From: Deinococcus marmoris
Lineage (GTDB): Bacteria > Deinococcota > Deinococci > Deinococcales > Deinococcaceae
DNA length: 60,490 bases
Direction of reading: 5' to 3'
NCBI RefSeq assembly: GCF_001949125.1
Contig: NZ_MSTI01000015.1
Span: 1 to 60,490 of the forward strand
Under the pieces are notes generated by a model. That model was not told the origin of the DNA, ran no database searches, and worked only from the letters and a program-made list of their open reading frames with translations. Both the position numbers and the translations under genes were made by a program. Position 1 is the stretch's first letter; every line of letters starts with the position of its first letter. Shown piece after piece: positions 9,984 to 18,909 of the stretch.

Positions 9984-11585
9984 CTACAACCCCCGCACCA
10001 CGAATTGCGCTGCCCGCGCGCCGATCATCATGGTCGTGGCGTTGGTGTTGGCGTGGATGATGCGCGGCATGACACTGGCGTCGGCTACCCACAGGCCCTG
10101 CGTGCCGTGGACGGCCAACTGGCGGTCTACCACCGAGTCCTCGCCGTCGCCCGTTGCCGCTGTGCCTACCGGGTGATACAGCGTCGCCGATTCGGCGCGG
10201 ATGTGGGCGGCGATGGCCGCGTCGCTGCGGATGCCGCCGCCGGGCAGCGCCTCGCCCCCACGGTGGGCCAGCAGCGGCGGCGTGTCGGCGATCTCGCGGG
10301 CCAGCTTGACTCCGGCGATCAGGCTCTGCATGTCGCGCACGTCCATCAGATACTGCGGATCGATGTGCGGGGCGTCCCCCACATCCGCCGAGGCCAGCGT
10401 GACGCGCCCCCGGCTGTGCGGGTCCACCAGCACTGGCCCCACCGAGAAGTGGTGGCCTGCTTCCTTGCTGAAGCCGTGGTCCCGGAAATAGGCCGGGCCG
10501 AAGTGGTATTGCAGGTCCGGGTCATCGTTCTGCGGGTCTAGGCCGGGGCGCGCGTGGGCAAAGGCCGACGCCTCGGCGATGTTGCTGGACAGCGGCCCGC
10601 TGCGGTTTCGCAGGTAGTGGGCCAGTGCCAAGGCTTCCGGCATGGATTCCAGCGACGGCGTGTGAGAGCGGAAGATCACCGGGACCGCCAGATGGTCCTG
10701 CAAGCCCTCGCCCACGCCAGGGAGGTGCTGGCGCACGCGCAGGCCGTGTTTCTCCAGTTCGGTGCGTGGCCCCACTCCCGAGAGCATCAGCAGTTGCGGC
10801 GTTTGCACCGCTCCCGCCGCCAGGATTACGCCGCCTGCCGGGGCGTCCAGCGTGCGGCCCTGCCAGCGAAAGCGCACGCCTACAGCTCGCGGTGTCGCTG
10901 ATTGGGGGCCGTCCCATAGCAGTTCCAGCATCTGCGCCCCGGTCAGCACCGTCAGGTTGGGGTGCTTCAGCACCGGCTTCAGAAACGCCCGAAAAGCGCT
11001 GTAGCGTTCGCCGTGCAGGTGGTTGCTTTCCAGCAGGCCCGCGCCCTCCAGCGTGCCGTCGTTGAAGCTCTTCGCCTCTGGAATATGCAGCGCGCCCGCC
11101 GCCGCCGTCACGAACGCCTCGCTCAGCGGGTGGGAAGCGGCCCGCGCGCCCACCGGGAGTTCTCCATCTGCCCCGCGCGTTTCGGAGGCCCCGCCCCGGA
11201 AGTTCTCCAGCGCCTTGAAGGTGGGCAGCACTTCATCCCAGGTCCAGCCCTCGCCCCAGCCGTCGTAATCGCGTTTTGACCCCCGGATGTAAATGGTGGC
11301 ATTGATGGCGCTGCTGCCGCCCAGCACCTTGCCGCGCGGCCAGTAAAAGCTGCGGTCATCGGCGCATTTCTGGGGCACCGTCTGGAAATTCCAGTCCACC
11401 GCCGAGCGGAACAGGCGTGGAAAGCCCGCCGGGGCGCGAATAAACGGGTTGGTATCGTGCCCACCGGCCTCCAGCAGCAGCACCCGCAGCCCCGCGTCCA
11501 GCAGCCGCCGCGCCGCCACGCAGCCCCCCGATCCGGCCCCCACGATGATCACGTCTGCTTGCATTTTTCCTGTCTGAGCTGTCAT
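9984..11585 (-). CDS. GMC-family FAD-dependent oxidoreductase
   Basis: A 533-aa flavoprotein of the glucose-methanol-choline family, which oxidises alcohols to aldehydes. The ADP-binding fold begins with DVIIVGAGSGGCVAARRL, then the GMC signature near GGSSAINATIYIRG. The C-terminal substrate domain carries the catalytic His in LYHPVGTA and the paired residue in HANTNATTMMI, where Asn takes the place of the second His, as in choline-dehydrogenase-like members. The substrate cannot be read from the sequence. ATG 11585 has a TATACT box 7 nt upstream; a second in-frame ATG lies seven codons later. Confidence 0.88.
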   Translation of the reverse strand: MTAQTGKMQADVIIVGAGSGGCVAARRLLDAGLRVLLLEAGGHDTNPFIRAPAGFPRLFRSAVDWNFQTVPQKCADDRSFYWPRGKVLGGSSAINATIYIRGSKRDYDGWGEGWTWDEVLPTFKALENFRGGASETRGADGELPVGARAASHPLSEAFVTAAAGALHIPEAKSFNDGTLEGAGLLESNHLHGERYSAFRAFLKPVLKHPNLTVLTGAQMLELLWDGPQSATPRAVGVRFRWQGRTLDAPAGGVILAAGAVQTPQLLMLSGVGPRTELEKHGLRVRQHLPGVGEGLQDHLAVPVIFRSHTPSLESMPEALALAHYLRNRSGPLSSNIAEASAFAHARPGLDPQNDDPDLQYHFGPAYFRDHGFSKEAGHHFSVGPVLVDPHSRGRVTLASADVGDAPHIDPQYLMDVRDMQSLIAGVKLAREIADTPPLLAHRGGEALPGGGIRSDAAIAAHIRAESATLYHPVGTAATGDGEDSVVDRQLAVHGTQGLWVADASVMPRIIHANTNATTMMIGARAAQFVVRGL

Positions 11586-11592
11586 TGCAGCG

Positions 11593-11598
11593 AGTATA
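11593..11598 (-). promoter_or_regulatory. -10 box TATACT for the GMC oxidoreductase
   Basis: Minus-strand TATACT, 7 nt before the ATG at 11585, with no ribosome site between: leaderless layout. Confidence 0.65.
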
Positions 11599-11621
11599 GA
11601 CGGGGCGTCTTGAAGTTCAGA

Positions 11622-12236
11622 CTACGCCAGCAGACGTTCCGCCAGTCCGGGCAGCAGGCGGTAGATGTTGACGCCGCACTCACGGTCAAAGTCGGCTTTG
11701 AGTTGCAGCTTCGCGCGCCATTTGTCAGGCGTGTGGGCGTTGAAGGTGTAGCGCAGCGCGATATCCACCAGCCGCTCCTCGATGGTGCAGAAGCCGCTGG
11801 CCAGGCCCAGCATGTCGCACAACTGGATCAGGCGGTCCTCGTCGGTCTGCCGCGCGCCCAGCATCACTTCGCTCAGGCGCTGCCATTCCTGCGGCGTGCC
11901 GTCCCAGTCGCCCTGCAAAGTGTCCATACTGGGAATCACGAACGAGTGCGTCACAGCGATGCGGGCGGCGTCTATGAATCCCAGTTCGGTCAGAAAGTCG
12001 TATCCATCCAGCAGGTGGCGGTCCCGGTTCGGCCCCGTCCGCCGCCCGATGTCGTGCAGCAGGCCCAGCGTGTAGGCACGTGTGGGATCGAGGCGCGGGT
12101 GGGCTTCCGCGATATAACGCGCGGCCAGGGCGACGTGGCGCGAATGGTCCACCCACGCGCCGGGGTTGAGGGCGGCAGCGTCCAGCAGAAGTTGCTCGGC
12201 GGTCTGGACATCCGGCAGGCTCAAGCGCGGCTCCAC
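11622..12236 (-). CDS. HD-domain metal-dependent phosphohydrolase
   Basis: A roughly 204-aa protein with the HD-superfamily layout: a first His in the HSRHVALAARYIA helix, the HD doublet in LGLLHDIGRR, and a later His/Asp set (AVTHSF and LCDMLG). The family cleaves phosphate esters of nucleotides; the substrate here is unknown. The GTG at 12236 overlaps the end of the cysteine desulfurase gene by 16 nt, so it is likely the last gene of the PASTA-nifS-HD operon. A TTG three codons downstream is an alternative start. Confidence 0.78.
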   Translation of the reverse strand: MEPRLSLPDVQTAEQLLLDAAALNPGAWVDHSRHVALAARYIAEAHPRLDPTRAYTLGLLHDIGRRTGPNRDRHLLDGYDFLTELGFIDAARIAVTHSFVIPSMDTLQGDWDGTPQEWQRLSEVMLGARQTDEDRLIQLCDMLGLASGFCTIEERLVDIALRYTFNAHTPDKWRAKLQLKADFDRECGVNIYRLLPGLAERLLA

Positions 12237-13354
12237 TGCGCGGCCTGCCTGAGAGCGTCTGCGGCCCCATCGATCTCCGCCTCGGTGGTGGCCTGTCCGA
12301 AGCTGAAGCGCAGGCTGGCGCGGGCGTCGGCGTCGCTCAGGCCGATGGCGCTCAGCACATGGCTGGGCTGCATGGTGCCCGCACTGCATGCGCTCCCGGC
12401 GCTGGCCGCCACGCCCAGCAGGTCCAGATTCATCAGCAGGGCCTCCCCATCCGCCCCCGACAGCGTCACCGAGACGACTTTGGGGCTGCCGTCCGGCGGA
12501 TGGTTAACTCGCAGGCTGGGAATGCTGGACACGGCAGTTACGAAGCGTTCCCTCAACCCGGAAAGGTGAGCGAATGTCGCCCCGCGCTTCGCCTCCGCCG
12601 CACTCAGGGCCACCCCAGCCGCGTAGACCCCCGCCGTGTCCTGGGTGCCGGGCCGGGTGCCACCCTCCTGCCCGCCCCCGAAGGTCACGGGGGGCAACTC
12701 CGCGCCGCGCCGCACGTACACGAAGCCCACGCCGCGCGGCCCGCCCCATTTGTGCGCGCTGAAGGTGGCGTAGGTGACGCCCCACTCGGGCAGATTCACG
12801 GGCAGCACGCCGGGAGCCTGCACCGCGTCGCTGTGGTACGGCACGCTCCTGGCAGCGGCGACAGCAGCCAGTGCGGGCGTGTCCTGCACGGTGCCCAGCT
12901 CATTGTTGGCGTGGTGGATGGACACCAGCGCGGTGTCGGGGCGCAGGGCGGCCTCCAGTTCCTGCGGCGAGTAGCGTCCATAAGCGTCGGGGGTCAGCCA
13001 CGTCACCGCCCAGCCGCGCGCCTCCAGCCAGCGGGCCGGGGCCAGCACGGCGGAGTGTTCGGTGGGCGTGGTGATCAGGTGGCCGGGTCTGCCGTGCTTT
13101 TCCTGCCACGCCCGCGCCACGCCCAGCAGAACAGCGTTGTCGCCCTCGGTGCCGCCGCTGTTGGCGATCAACGTGCGGGCGTCCACCCCAAAAGCGGCAG
13201 CCACACGCGCACGCCCCTCCTCCAGCAGTTCGCGGGCCGCCTGTCCCGCCGCGTGGATGCTGGCGGGATTTCCGGGCAGGGCGGCGGCACGGGCATAGGC
13301 CGCCAGCGCTTCAGCGGTCATGGGATGGGTTGCGGCGTAATCGAGGTAAATCAT
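12221..13354 (-). CDS. Cysteine desulfurase (NifS/IscS family)
   Basis: A 377-aa PLP enzyme that takes sulfur from cysteine as a protein persulfide for Fe-S clusters or tRNA thiolation. Visible residues: H100 stacking on PLP (TEHSAV), D176 (HSDAVQ), the Schiff-base lysine K202 in FSAHKWGGPRG, and the persulfide cysteine C323 in the SAGSACSAGTMQPSHVL loop, as in group I enzymes. It begins 11 nt after the PASTA-protein stop and overlaps the HD gene, with no scaffold iscU nearby, so its partner is elsewhere. The product begins directly with the family strand MIYLDYAATHP. Confidence 0.9.
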   Translation of the reverse strand: MIYLDYAATHPMTAEALAAYARAAALPGNPASIHAAGQAARELLEEGRARVAAAFGVDARTLIANSGGTEGDNAVLLGVARAWQEKHGRPGHLITTPTEHSAVLAPARWLEARGWAVTWLTPDAYGRYSPQELEAALRPDTALVSIHHANNELGTVQDTPALAAVAAARSVPYHSDAVQAPGVLPVNLPEWGVTYATFSAHKWGGPRGVGFVYVRRGAELPPVTFGGGQEGGTRPGTQDTAGVYAAGVALSAAEAKRGATFAHLSGLRERFVTAVSSIPSLRVNHPPDGSPKVVSVTLSGADGEALLMNLDLLGVAASAGSACSAGTMQPSHVLSAIGLSDADARASLRFSFGQATTEAEIDGAADALRQAAQWSRA

Positions 13355-13365
13355 GCGGGCACGCG

Positions 13366-15060
13366 TTAATTGGGCGCAACGGTGGCATAGTCCGCCCCGT
13401 CACGGCGCACGATGAACACCGCGTCGCCCACCACCTGAACGGGCTGCGAACTGTTGGCGTTGCGCCCGGCCAGTTGCGAGGCGTCGGTGGCCTGCAAAAT
13501 CTGGCGTTCGCCGCCCGCGTCGCTGACCACCACGCTGTAGGTGCCCGCAGGCAGATCGGCGGGAAAGGTGTACTGGAAACTGACGCTGCGGGTGGGCGGG
13601 GCCGTGTTGTCCGGGCTGGCAGTGTCTGGCGCAGTGGGGACAGTGGTGTCCGGCGGAGTCGCCGGAATTTCCTGCGGCGTGGGAACCGTGGTGCCTGGCG
13701 GCTCCTGCGGGGCTGGAATCTGCTCCTGCGGCAGCGGCTGGGGGTCCTGTGGCACGGGCTGCGGCTCCACGGGGGTGGGTTCAGGCGGCGGCTTGGGCAC
13801 CGGGGGCGGCGGCAGGGGCAGGCTGCCCGCCGCGCGGCTGGGGGCGCTGTAGCGGGCCACCGCCACGCTCAGGGTCACCGGACCGCCCACATCTACCCGC
13901 ACGAAGGGCGCGGGCGTCTGCTCCAGTACGGTGCCGGGGGGTTTGTCGCTGGGCTGCTCGCTGACCCTGGTGACCACCAGTCCGGCCACGCGGGCGTACT
14001 CGCGCGCCTGATCCACCGTCAGTCCGGTCAGCAGGGGCAGCCAGGTTTCCTTGCCGCTGATGCCGGTGCTGACCATCACCTGAATGGGCTGGCCGCGCTG
14101 GGCGGGCGAACCGGCCTCGGGCAGTTGCGAGACGATGCGGCCTTCCGGGGTGTTGGTCAGCGTGCCGTCCACCTTCAGCACCTTGCCCAGCACCATCGAG
14201 CGGTCCTTGAGGGTGTTTTTTGCCTGATCCAGGTTCTGCTCTTCCAGCTTGGGCACTTCGATGGACGGCGGATTGTTGACCGTCAGCGTGACCAGTCGGC
14301 CTATCGGCAGGTTGGTCCCGGCGGGCGGGTCCTGCCGGATAATCGTGCCGACGCCCTGGTTGCCCGCCTGTCCCTCGGTGTAGGCCACCCGGAAGCCCGC
14401 CCCAGTCAGTTTTTTTGCGGCGGCCCGCGCGTCCTGGCCGCCCACACCCGCCACCTCGCGCACCGGGGGATTCAGGTAGATCTGCGCGGCCTGCGCGCCC
14501 AGGTAGCCTGCGCCGCCCAGAAACAGCAGCCCTGGAATGAAAGCCAGCCACGCGCCGGGCTGCCGCTTGCGCCGGACCTTGCCGTCCTTGAGGGCCGACA
14601 GCACCTGGGCGTTGCGCGAGGCGATGTCCTCGGGCGTGCGCGGCAGTTGCAGGGCGCGCAGGTAGGCGATGCGAGGCTCGTCTGCGTCCATCACGATATC
14701 GGCGTCGCTGAGGGCATAGCCGTGTTCGGCCAGTCGAGCGGCCATGCTGCGGATGTTGTCCACCGTCTCCTGACGCTTCTTGGGCTGCGCCAGCACGCCT
14801 TCCAGCGGGGTGCCGTTCACCGTCTGCCAGACCGCGTAATACGCGCCGGGCCGCGCCACGATATCGGTCAGGCCCAGCGGATTCAGGGCGCGCAGCACCG
14901 AGCGGTACGCGTGGAACGCCTGCCGGTCCGCCGGGGTGGCGATCTCGAACCACGCCACCTGCCGGGTCACGCCCTCGGCGGCCCGGACCTCCGACAGGGT
15001 CACGTTGCCGTGCCTGGAGAGTTCGCGCAGCACGCCGTACTTGCCGTCGATGGTGGTCAT
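13366..15060 (-). CDS. PASTA-domain membrane protein with kinase-like N-terminus
   Basis: A 564-aa protein. Residues 5-140 follow the outline of a PknB-type Ser/Thr kinase (GKYGVLREL strand, VAWFEI strand, hinge region, helix LAEHGYALSD, then DADEPRIAYLRAL) but the Gly-rich loop, the VAxK lysine, HRD and DFG are missing, so if homologous it is a pseudokinase. A single membrane helix spans about 169-192. Three PASTA repeats follow (about 202-263, 267-331, 338-401), then a Pro-rich spacer and a C-terminal beta domain. PASTA domains outside the membrane bind cell-wall fragments. The ATG at 15060 is preferred to 15099. First gene of an operon with the cysteine desulfurase. Confidence 0.75.
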   Translation of the reverse strand: MTTIDGKYGVLRELSRHGNVTLSEVRAAEGVTRQVAWFEIATPADRQAFHAYRSVLRALNPLGLTDIVARPGAYYAVWQTVNGTPLEGVLAQPKKRQETVDNIRSMAARLAEHGYALSDADIVMDADEPRIAYLRALQLPRTPEDIASRNAQVLSALKDGKVRRKRQPGAWLAFIPGLLFLGGAGYLGAQAAQIYLNPPVREVAGVGGQDARAAAKKLTGAGFRVAYTEGQAGNQGVGTIIRQDPPAGTNLPIGRLVTLTVNNPPSIEVPKLEEQNLDQAKNTLKDRSMVLGKVLKVDGTLTNTPEGRIVSQLPEAGSPAQRGQPIQVMVSTGISGKETWLPLLTGLTVDQAREYARVAGLVVTRVSEQPSDKPPGTVLEQTPAPFVRVDVGGPVTLSVAVARYSAPSRAAGSLPLPPPPVPKPPPEPTPVEPQPVPQDPQPLPQEQIPAPQEPPGTTVPTPQEIPATPPDTTVPTAPDTASPDNTAPPTRSVSFQYTFPADLPAGTYSVVVSDAGGERQILQATDASQLAGRNANSSQPVQVVGDAVFIVRRDGADYATVAPN

Positions 15061-15184
15061 TCTGGTGGTTGCCCCCACCCCGTCTGCCTGCCCCGTCATT
15101 CGCCCCCCAGCATAGCGCGGGCCGTGTGTGCGTTGTGGGATTGCTCAGAGATGAGCAGGACTGGAGGTCAATCCTCCCATTTTT

Positions 15185-15477
15185 TCAGCCTCCCAGCGCC
15201 CGCACGGCCCAGTACGCCGCGAAGCCGCCCAGGATGCCCAGCGCGAGGTTGCCGCTGCGCCAGACGATCAGGCCGCCCACCACGCTGGCCAGCAGGCGGC
15301 GCGGCCACTCCGGGCTGCCCAGCACTTCCGGCACGATCAGGGCGGCGATCACGCTGACGGGCACGAAATTGAGGAAGGCCAGCCAGAACGGCGGCAGTTT
15401 CACCCGGCCCAGATTCAGCCCCAGCCAGCGCATGGGGTAGGTGACGGCCCACATCAGCACGATCACGGCGGCGATGC

Positions 15478-15481
<4 letters not shown>
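15185..15481 (-). CDS. azlD: AzlD-type branched-chain amino acid export subunit
   Basis: A 98-aa membrane protein with three or four hydrophobic helices, the small partner of AzlC. Features shared with the family include the early AVTYPMRWLG segment and the FVPVSVIAALIVPEVL helix. Its ATG overlaps the azlC stop by 4 nt (ATGA), so the two are made in equal amounts. Together they export branched-chain amino acids or similar compounds. Confidence 0.87.
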
Positions 15482-16221
<740 letters not shown>

Positions 16222-16228
16222 GACCGCA

Positions 16229-16234
16229 AGATTA
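16229..16234 (-). promoter_or_regulatory. -10 box TAATCT for azlCD
   Basis: Minus-strand TAATCT, 7 nt before the azlC ATG; leaderless layout. Confidence 0.6.
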
Positions 16235-16271
16235 GCGGTTGTTCATCCGGTCAGGCCAGGGAAAGACCGTC

Positions 16272-16277
16272 TATGCT
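16272..16277 (+). promoter_or_regulatory. -10 box TATGCT for the alpha/beta hydrolase
   Basis: TATGCT ends 7 nt before the ATG at 16285 and itself contains an in-frame ATG at 16273, which argues for the later start. Confidence 0.6.
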
Positions 16278-16284
16278 CTGGGGC

Positions 16285-17085
16285 ATGACCCGTCTGACCG
16301 CCCGTGGCCGCACCCGCCTCGCCCTGCCGCCGCGCGCGCGCTTCTGGCTGGGGGTCATCCTGGCGCTGGTCCTGGGGTACCTGATCGCTCTGGGCCAGAG
16401 CGCTGTCGTGCGCCCCCCGCTGGTGATCGGGCAGGATGCCGTGCCGCCATCGGGTCAGGCGCAGGGCGTGACCTCCACGCTGGAAAACGAGGGCGGCGCG
16501 TTTATCAATATCAAGCCCAGCGGCGAGGCAAAAACGTTGCTCGTGTACTACCCTGGCGGCCTCGTTCGTCCGCAAGCCTACGAATGGCTGGGCCGTGCCC
16601 TGGCCGCAGACGGCGTGCAGACCGTCATTCCCGTGTTTCCCCTGGATCTGGCCGTGACCGGAATCAACCGCGCCGACGCGCTGATCAAAAAGTTTGGCGC
16701 GGGCAAGACGGTGGTGATCGTGGGCCACTCGCTGGGTGGGGCAATGGCCGCGCAGTACGCCAAAGGGCACACCGATCAACTGGGCGGCATGATCCTGATG
16801 GGCGCGTATCCGGCAGGCAACGTGAGCCTGAAGGACACCAGCCTCCCGGTGCTGTCGCTGCTGGCCGAGAATGACCGGGTGGCCGATCCCGCCAACGTGC
16901 GCGACGGCCTGAACCGTCTGCCTGCCAGCGCCCAGTTGACCGTGATTCCCGGCTCGGTCCACAGCTTTTTCGGGCGTTATGGCCCCCAGAAAGGCGACGG
17001 CCTGCCCACTGTGACCCATGCGGCGGCGGAAGCCGAGATTCTGAGTGCGGTCAGGGCGTTTCTGGCCAAGTTGCCAACTCCGTAA
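16285..17085 (+). CDS. Alpha/beta hydrolase, membrane-anchored
   Basis: A 266-aa serine hydrolase. A basic start and one hydrophobic segment (FWLGVILALVLGYLIAL) suggest a signal anchor, putting the enzyme outside the membrane. The nucleophile elbow is GHSLGG, the acid is probably in LLAENDRVADP and the His in PGSVHSFFGRYG. The YYPGGLV loop likely forms the oxyanion hole. Substrate unknown. It looks like the short-chain family sometimes labelled Abhydrolase_5. Start chosen from the -10 box. Confidence 0.78.
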   Translation: MTRLTARGRTRLALPPRARFWLGVILALVLGYLIALGQSAVVRPPLVIGQDAVPPSGQAQGVTSTLENEGGAFINIKPSGEAKTLLVYYPGGLVRPQAYEWLGRALAADGVQTVIPVFPLDLAVTGINRADALIKKFGAGKTVVIVGHSLGGAMAAQYAKGHTDQLGGMILMGAYPAGNVSLKDTSLPVLSLLAENDRVADPANVRDGLNRLPASAQLTVIPGSVHSFFGRYGPQKGDGLPTVTHAAAEAEILSAVRAFLAKLPTP

Positions 17086-17100
17086 GGCCCACGCCAGAGC

Positions 17101-17154
17101 GTTTTGACCACATAGAGACGGCCCTCGATGGATTCAGGGCCGTCTCTGTCAAAC
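17101..17154. terminator. Bidirectional hairpin between convergent genes
   Basis: AGAGACGGCCCT (17114-17125) and AGGGCCGTCTCT (17136-17147) are perfect 12-bp arms, extended by GTTTTGAC and GTCAAAC outside. It lies between the plus-strand hydrolase and the minus-strand formate-carrier operon, so it can end both transcripts. A long T-run is absent. Confidence 0.6.
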
Positions 17155-17180
17155 GTGGTTTGTAATAGCGGGTTTCAAGC

Positions 17181-17306
17181 TTACTGAAAGAGCTGCGCCA
17201 CCTTGATCAGGGTCTGCCACACGCCCCACACCAGGGGAATTCCGGGAACCAGCCACACCAGATAGGTCAGGGGAGAGGTCTGTTCGGTGTCCGTTCGGTT
17301 TGTCAT
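17181..17306 (-). CDS. Small membrane protein paired with OFA transporter, 41 aa
   Basis: This short gene starts 18 nt after the carrier stop, with AGGAGAG placed 6 nt before the ATG. The product has a polar 13-residue N-terminus and one hydrophobic helix (LTYLVWLVPGIPLVWGVWQT) ending in a short amphipathic tail. Similar 40-50 aa proteins with a GIPL-W-GV pattern sit beside oxalate/formate MFS carriers in other bacteria and are labelled MFS transporter small subunit. By position it should stabilise or tune the carrier. The role itself is inferred. Confidence 0.75.
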   Translation of the reverse strand: MTNRTDTEQTSPLTYLVWLVPGIPLVWGVWQTLIKVAQLFQ

Positions 17307-17324
17307 GTCGCTCTCCTGAAGTGA

Positions 17325-18749
17325 TCAGTCATCGGCGGCCTGCTGCCTGGCGGTTGGGGTGGGCTGACCATCTGGGGGGCTGGCCCAGTACCGGCTGGCC
17401 ACCGGGCGAATAAGCAGGTTGGTGATAAAGCCGATGACCAGCAGGCCCGCCATGATGTACATGACCGTCGAATACGCCTGGGCGGCGGGAATGCCCGCCT
17501 TGATCTGGCTGTCGCGGAAGCCGTTGACCAGGGTGGGTCCGGCGATGGCCGCCGCGCTCCAGGCCAGCAGCAGCCGTCCGTGGATGGCCCCCACGTTGGC
17601 GGTGCCGAACAGGTCTCGCAGGTAGGCGGGAACGGTGGCGAAGCTGCCGCCGTACATGCTGATGATGACGCAGAAGCCTGCCACGAACAGCACCAGGCTG
17701 GCCATGTTGCCGAACAGCGGAATCAGGAAGTACAGCACAGTCCCCAGCACAAAGAAGATCATGTACGTGGGTTTGCGTCCGAGGCGGTCACTGGTCGTGG
17801 ACCAGAAGAAGCGGCCACCCATGTTGAAGATGCTGAGCAGGCCCACGAACCCGGCGGCGGCGGCGGCGGTCACGCCGTTGCCAGCCCCAAGCACCTTGTC
17901 GCTGAACATCTCCTGAATCATGACGCTGGCCTGCCCGAGAACGCCGATCCCTGCGGTCACGTTCAGGAACAGCACGGCGAACAGCAGCCAGAACTGTGGG
18001 GTGCGGAAGGCCTGATCCACCAGAACGTTGTGGTTGGAAATCATGCCGCCCGCCGCATTGACCTTGGGCACAAAACCTGCTGGCACCCAGCCATCGGCGG
18101 GCACGCGTACCATGAGCGCACCGAAGATCATGAACAGGAAATACACCGCGCCCATGATCAGGAACGTGGAGCCGACGCCCAGCGTGCCGTCTCCGGCGAA
18201 GCGGGCCATCAGCGCGGTGCCCAGCGGACTGCCGATCAGCGCGCCGCCGCCGAAGCCCATGATGGCCATGCCGGTGGCCAGTCCTGGTCGGTCCGGGAAC
18301 CATTTGATCAGTGTGCTGACCGGGCTGATGTACCCCAGGCCCAGGCCGATCCCGCCGATCACCCCGTTGCCCAGCAGCACCAGCCAGAGCTGATGCTGAC
18401 TGACGCCCAGTGCCGCGATCAGGAAGCCGCCGCAGAACAGCAGGGCGCTGGTGAACATGGTCTTGCGCGGTCCCTCGCGTTCCACCCATTTGCCGAACAG
18501 CGCCGAACTCGCCCCCAGGAAAAACAGCGCCACGCTGAAGATCAGGCCGACCTGAAACAGGGACCAGTCTCCGGGCGCACCTGTTTCGGCCTTGACGTCG
18601 CCGCTGATCAGGCGCGAGAGGGGCTTGTTGAAGACCGAGTAGGCATAGATCTGCCCAATGCTCAGGTGTACGGCCAGCGCCGCCGGCGGAACGAGCCAGC
18701 GGCTCCAGCCCGGCCCAGCGACGGAATGTTCACGGTCCAGAAATCCCAT
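17325..18749 (-). CDS. OFA-family MFS transporter (oxalate/formate antiporter type)
   Basis: A 474-aa carrier with 12 predicted helices. Family features: the AYSVFNKPLSRLI segment after helix 1, the GxLIG-type motif around MGFGGGALIGSPLGT, and the YISPVSTLIKWFPDRPGLATG loop typical of oxalate-formate antiporters. Because the next operon upstream encodes formate dehydrogenase, formate or a related small carboxylate is a sensible substrate. The ATG at 18749 has GGAGAAATT before it. A 160-nt gap separates it from fdhD, so it may have its own promoter. Confidence 0.85.
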   Translation of the reverse strand: MGFLDREHSVAGPGWSRWLVPPAALAVHLSIGQIYAYSVFNKPLSRLISGDVKAETGAPGDWSLFQVGLIFSVALFFLGASSALFGKWVEREGPRKTMFTSALLFCGGFLIAALGVSQHQLWLVLLGNGVIGGIGLGLGYISPVSTLIKWFPDRPGLATGMAIMGFGGGALIGSPLGTALMARFAGDGTLGVGSTFLIMGAVYFLFMIFGALMVRVPADGWVPAGFVPKVNAAGGMISNHNVLVDQAFRTPQFWLLFAVLFLNVTAGIGVLGQASVMIQEMFSDKVLGAGNGVTAAAAAGFVGLLSIFNMGGRFFWSTTSDRLGRKPTYMIFFVLGTVLYFLIPLFGNMASLVLFVAGFCVIISMYGGSFATVPAYLRDLFGTANVGAIHGRLLLAWSAAAIAGPTLVNGFRDSQIKAGIPAAQAYSTVMYIMAGLLVIGFITNLLIRPVASRYWASPPDGQPTPTARQQAADD

Positions 18750-18909
18750 AATTTCTCCTGCCCTCTTTTGGTTTAATGTGGAGCGATAGTAACGGGTAAC
18801 AGGGCGGATTTGTCGATTTCGTCAGTGATGTGCGATTCATGAAGTGACAACGGATACAGGTCTTCCCAGGTGCTGCTGGTCACGGCCTAGAGGACTTCGC
18901 CTGTCCAGC

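Noticed and set aside
17101..17154. Riboswitch upstream of the formate carrier
   Set aside because: The structure lies at the 3' ends of two convergent genes rather than in a leader, so a termination role is simpler.
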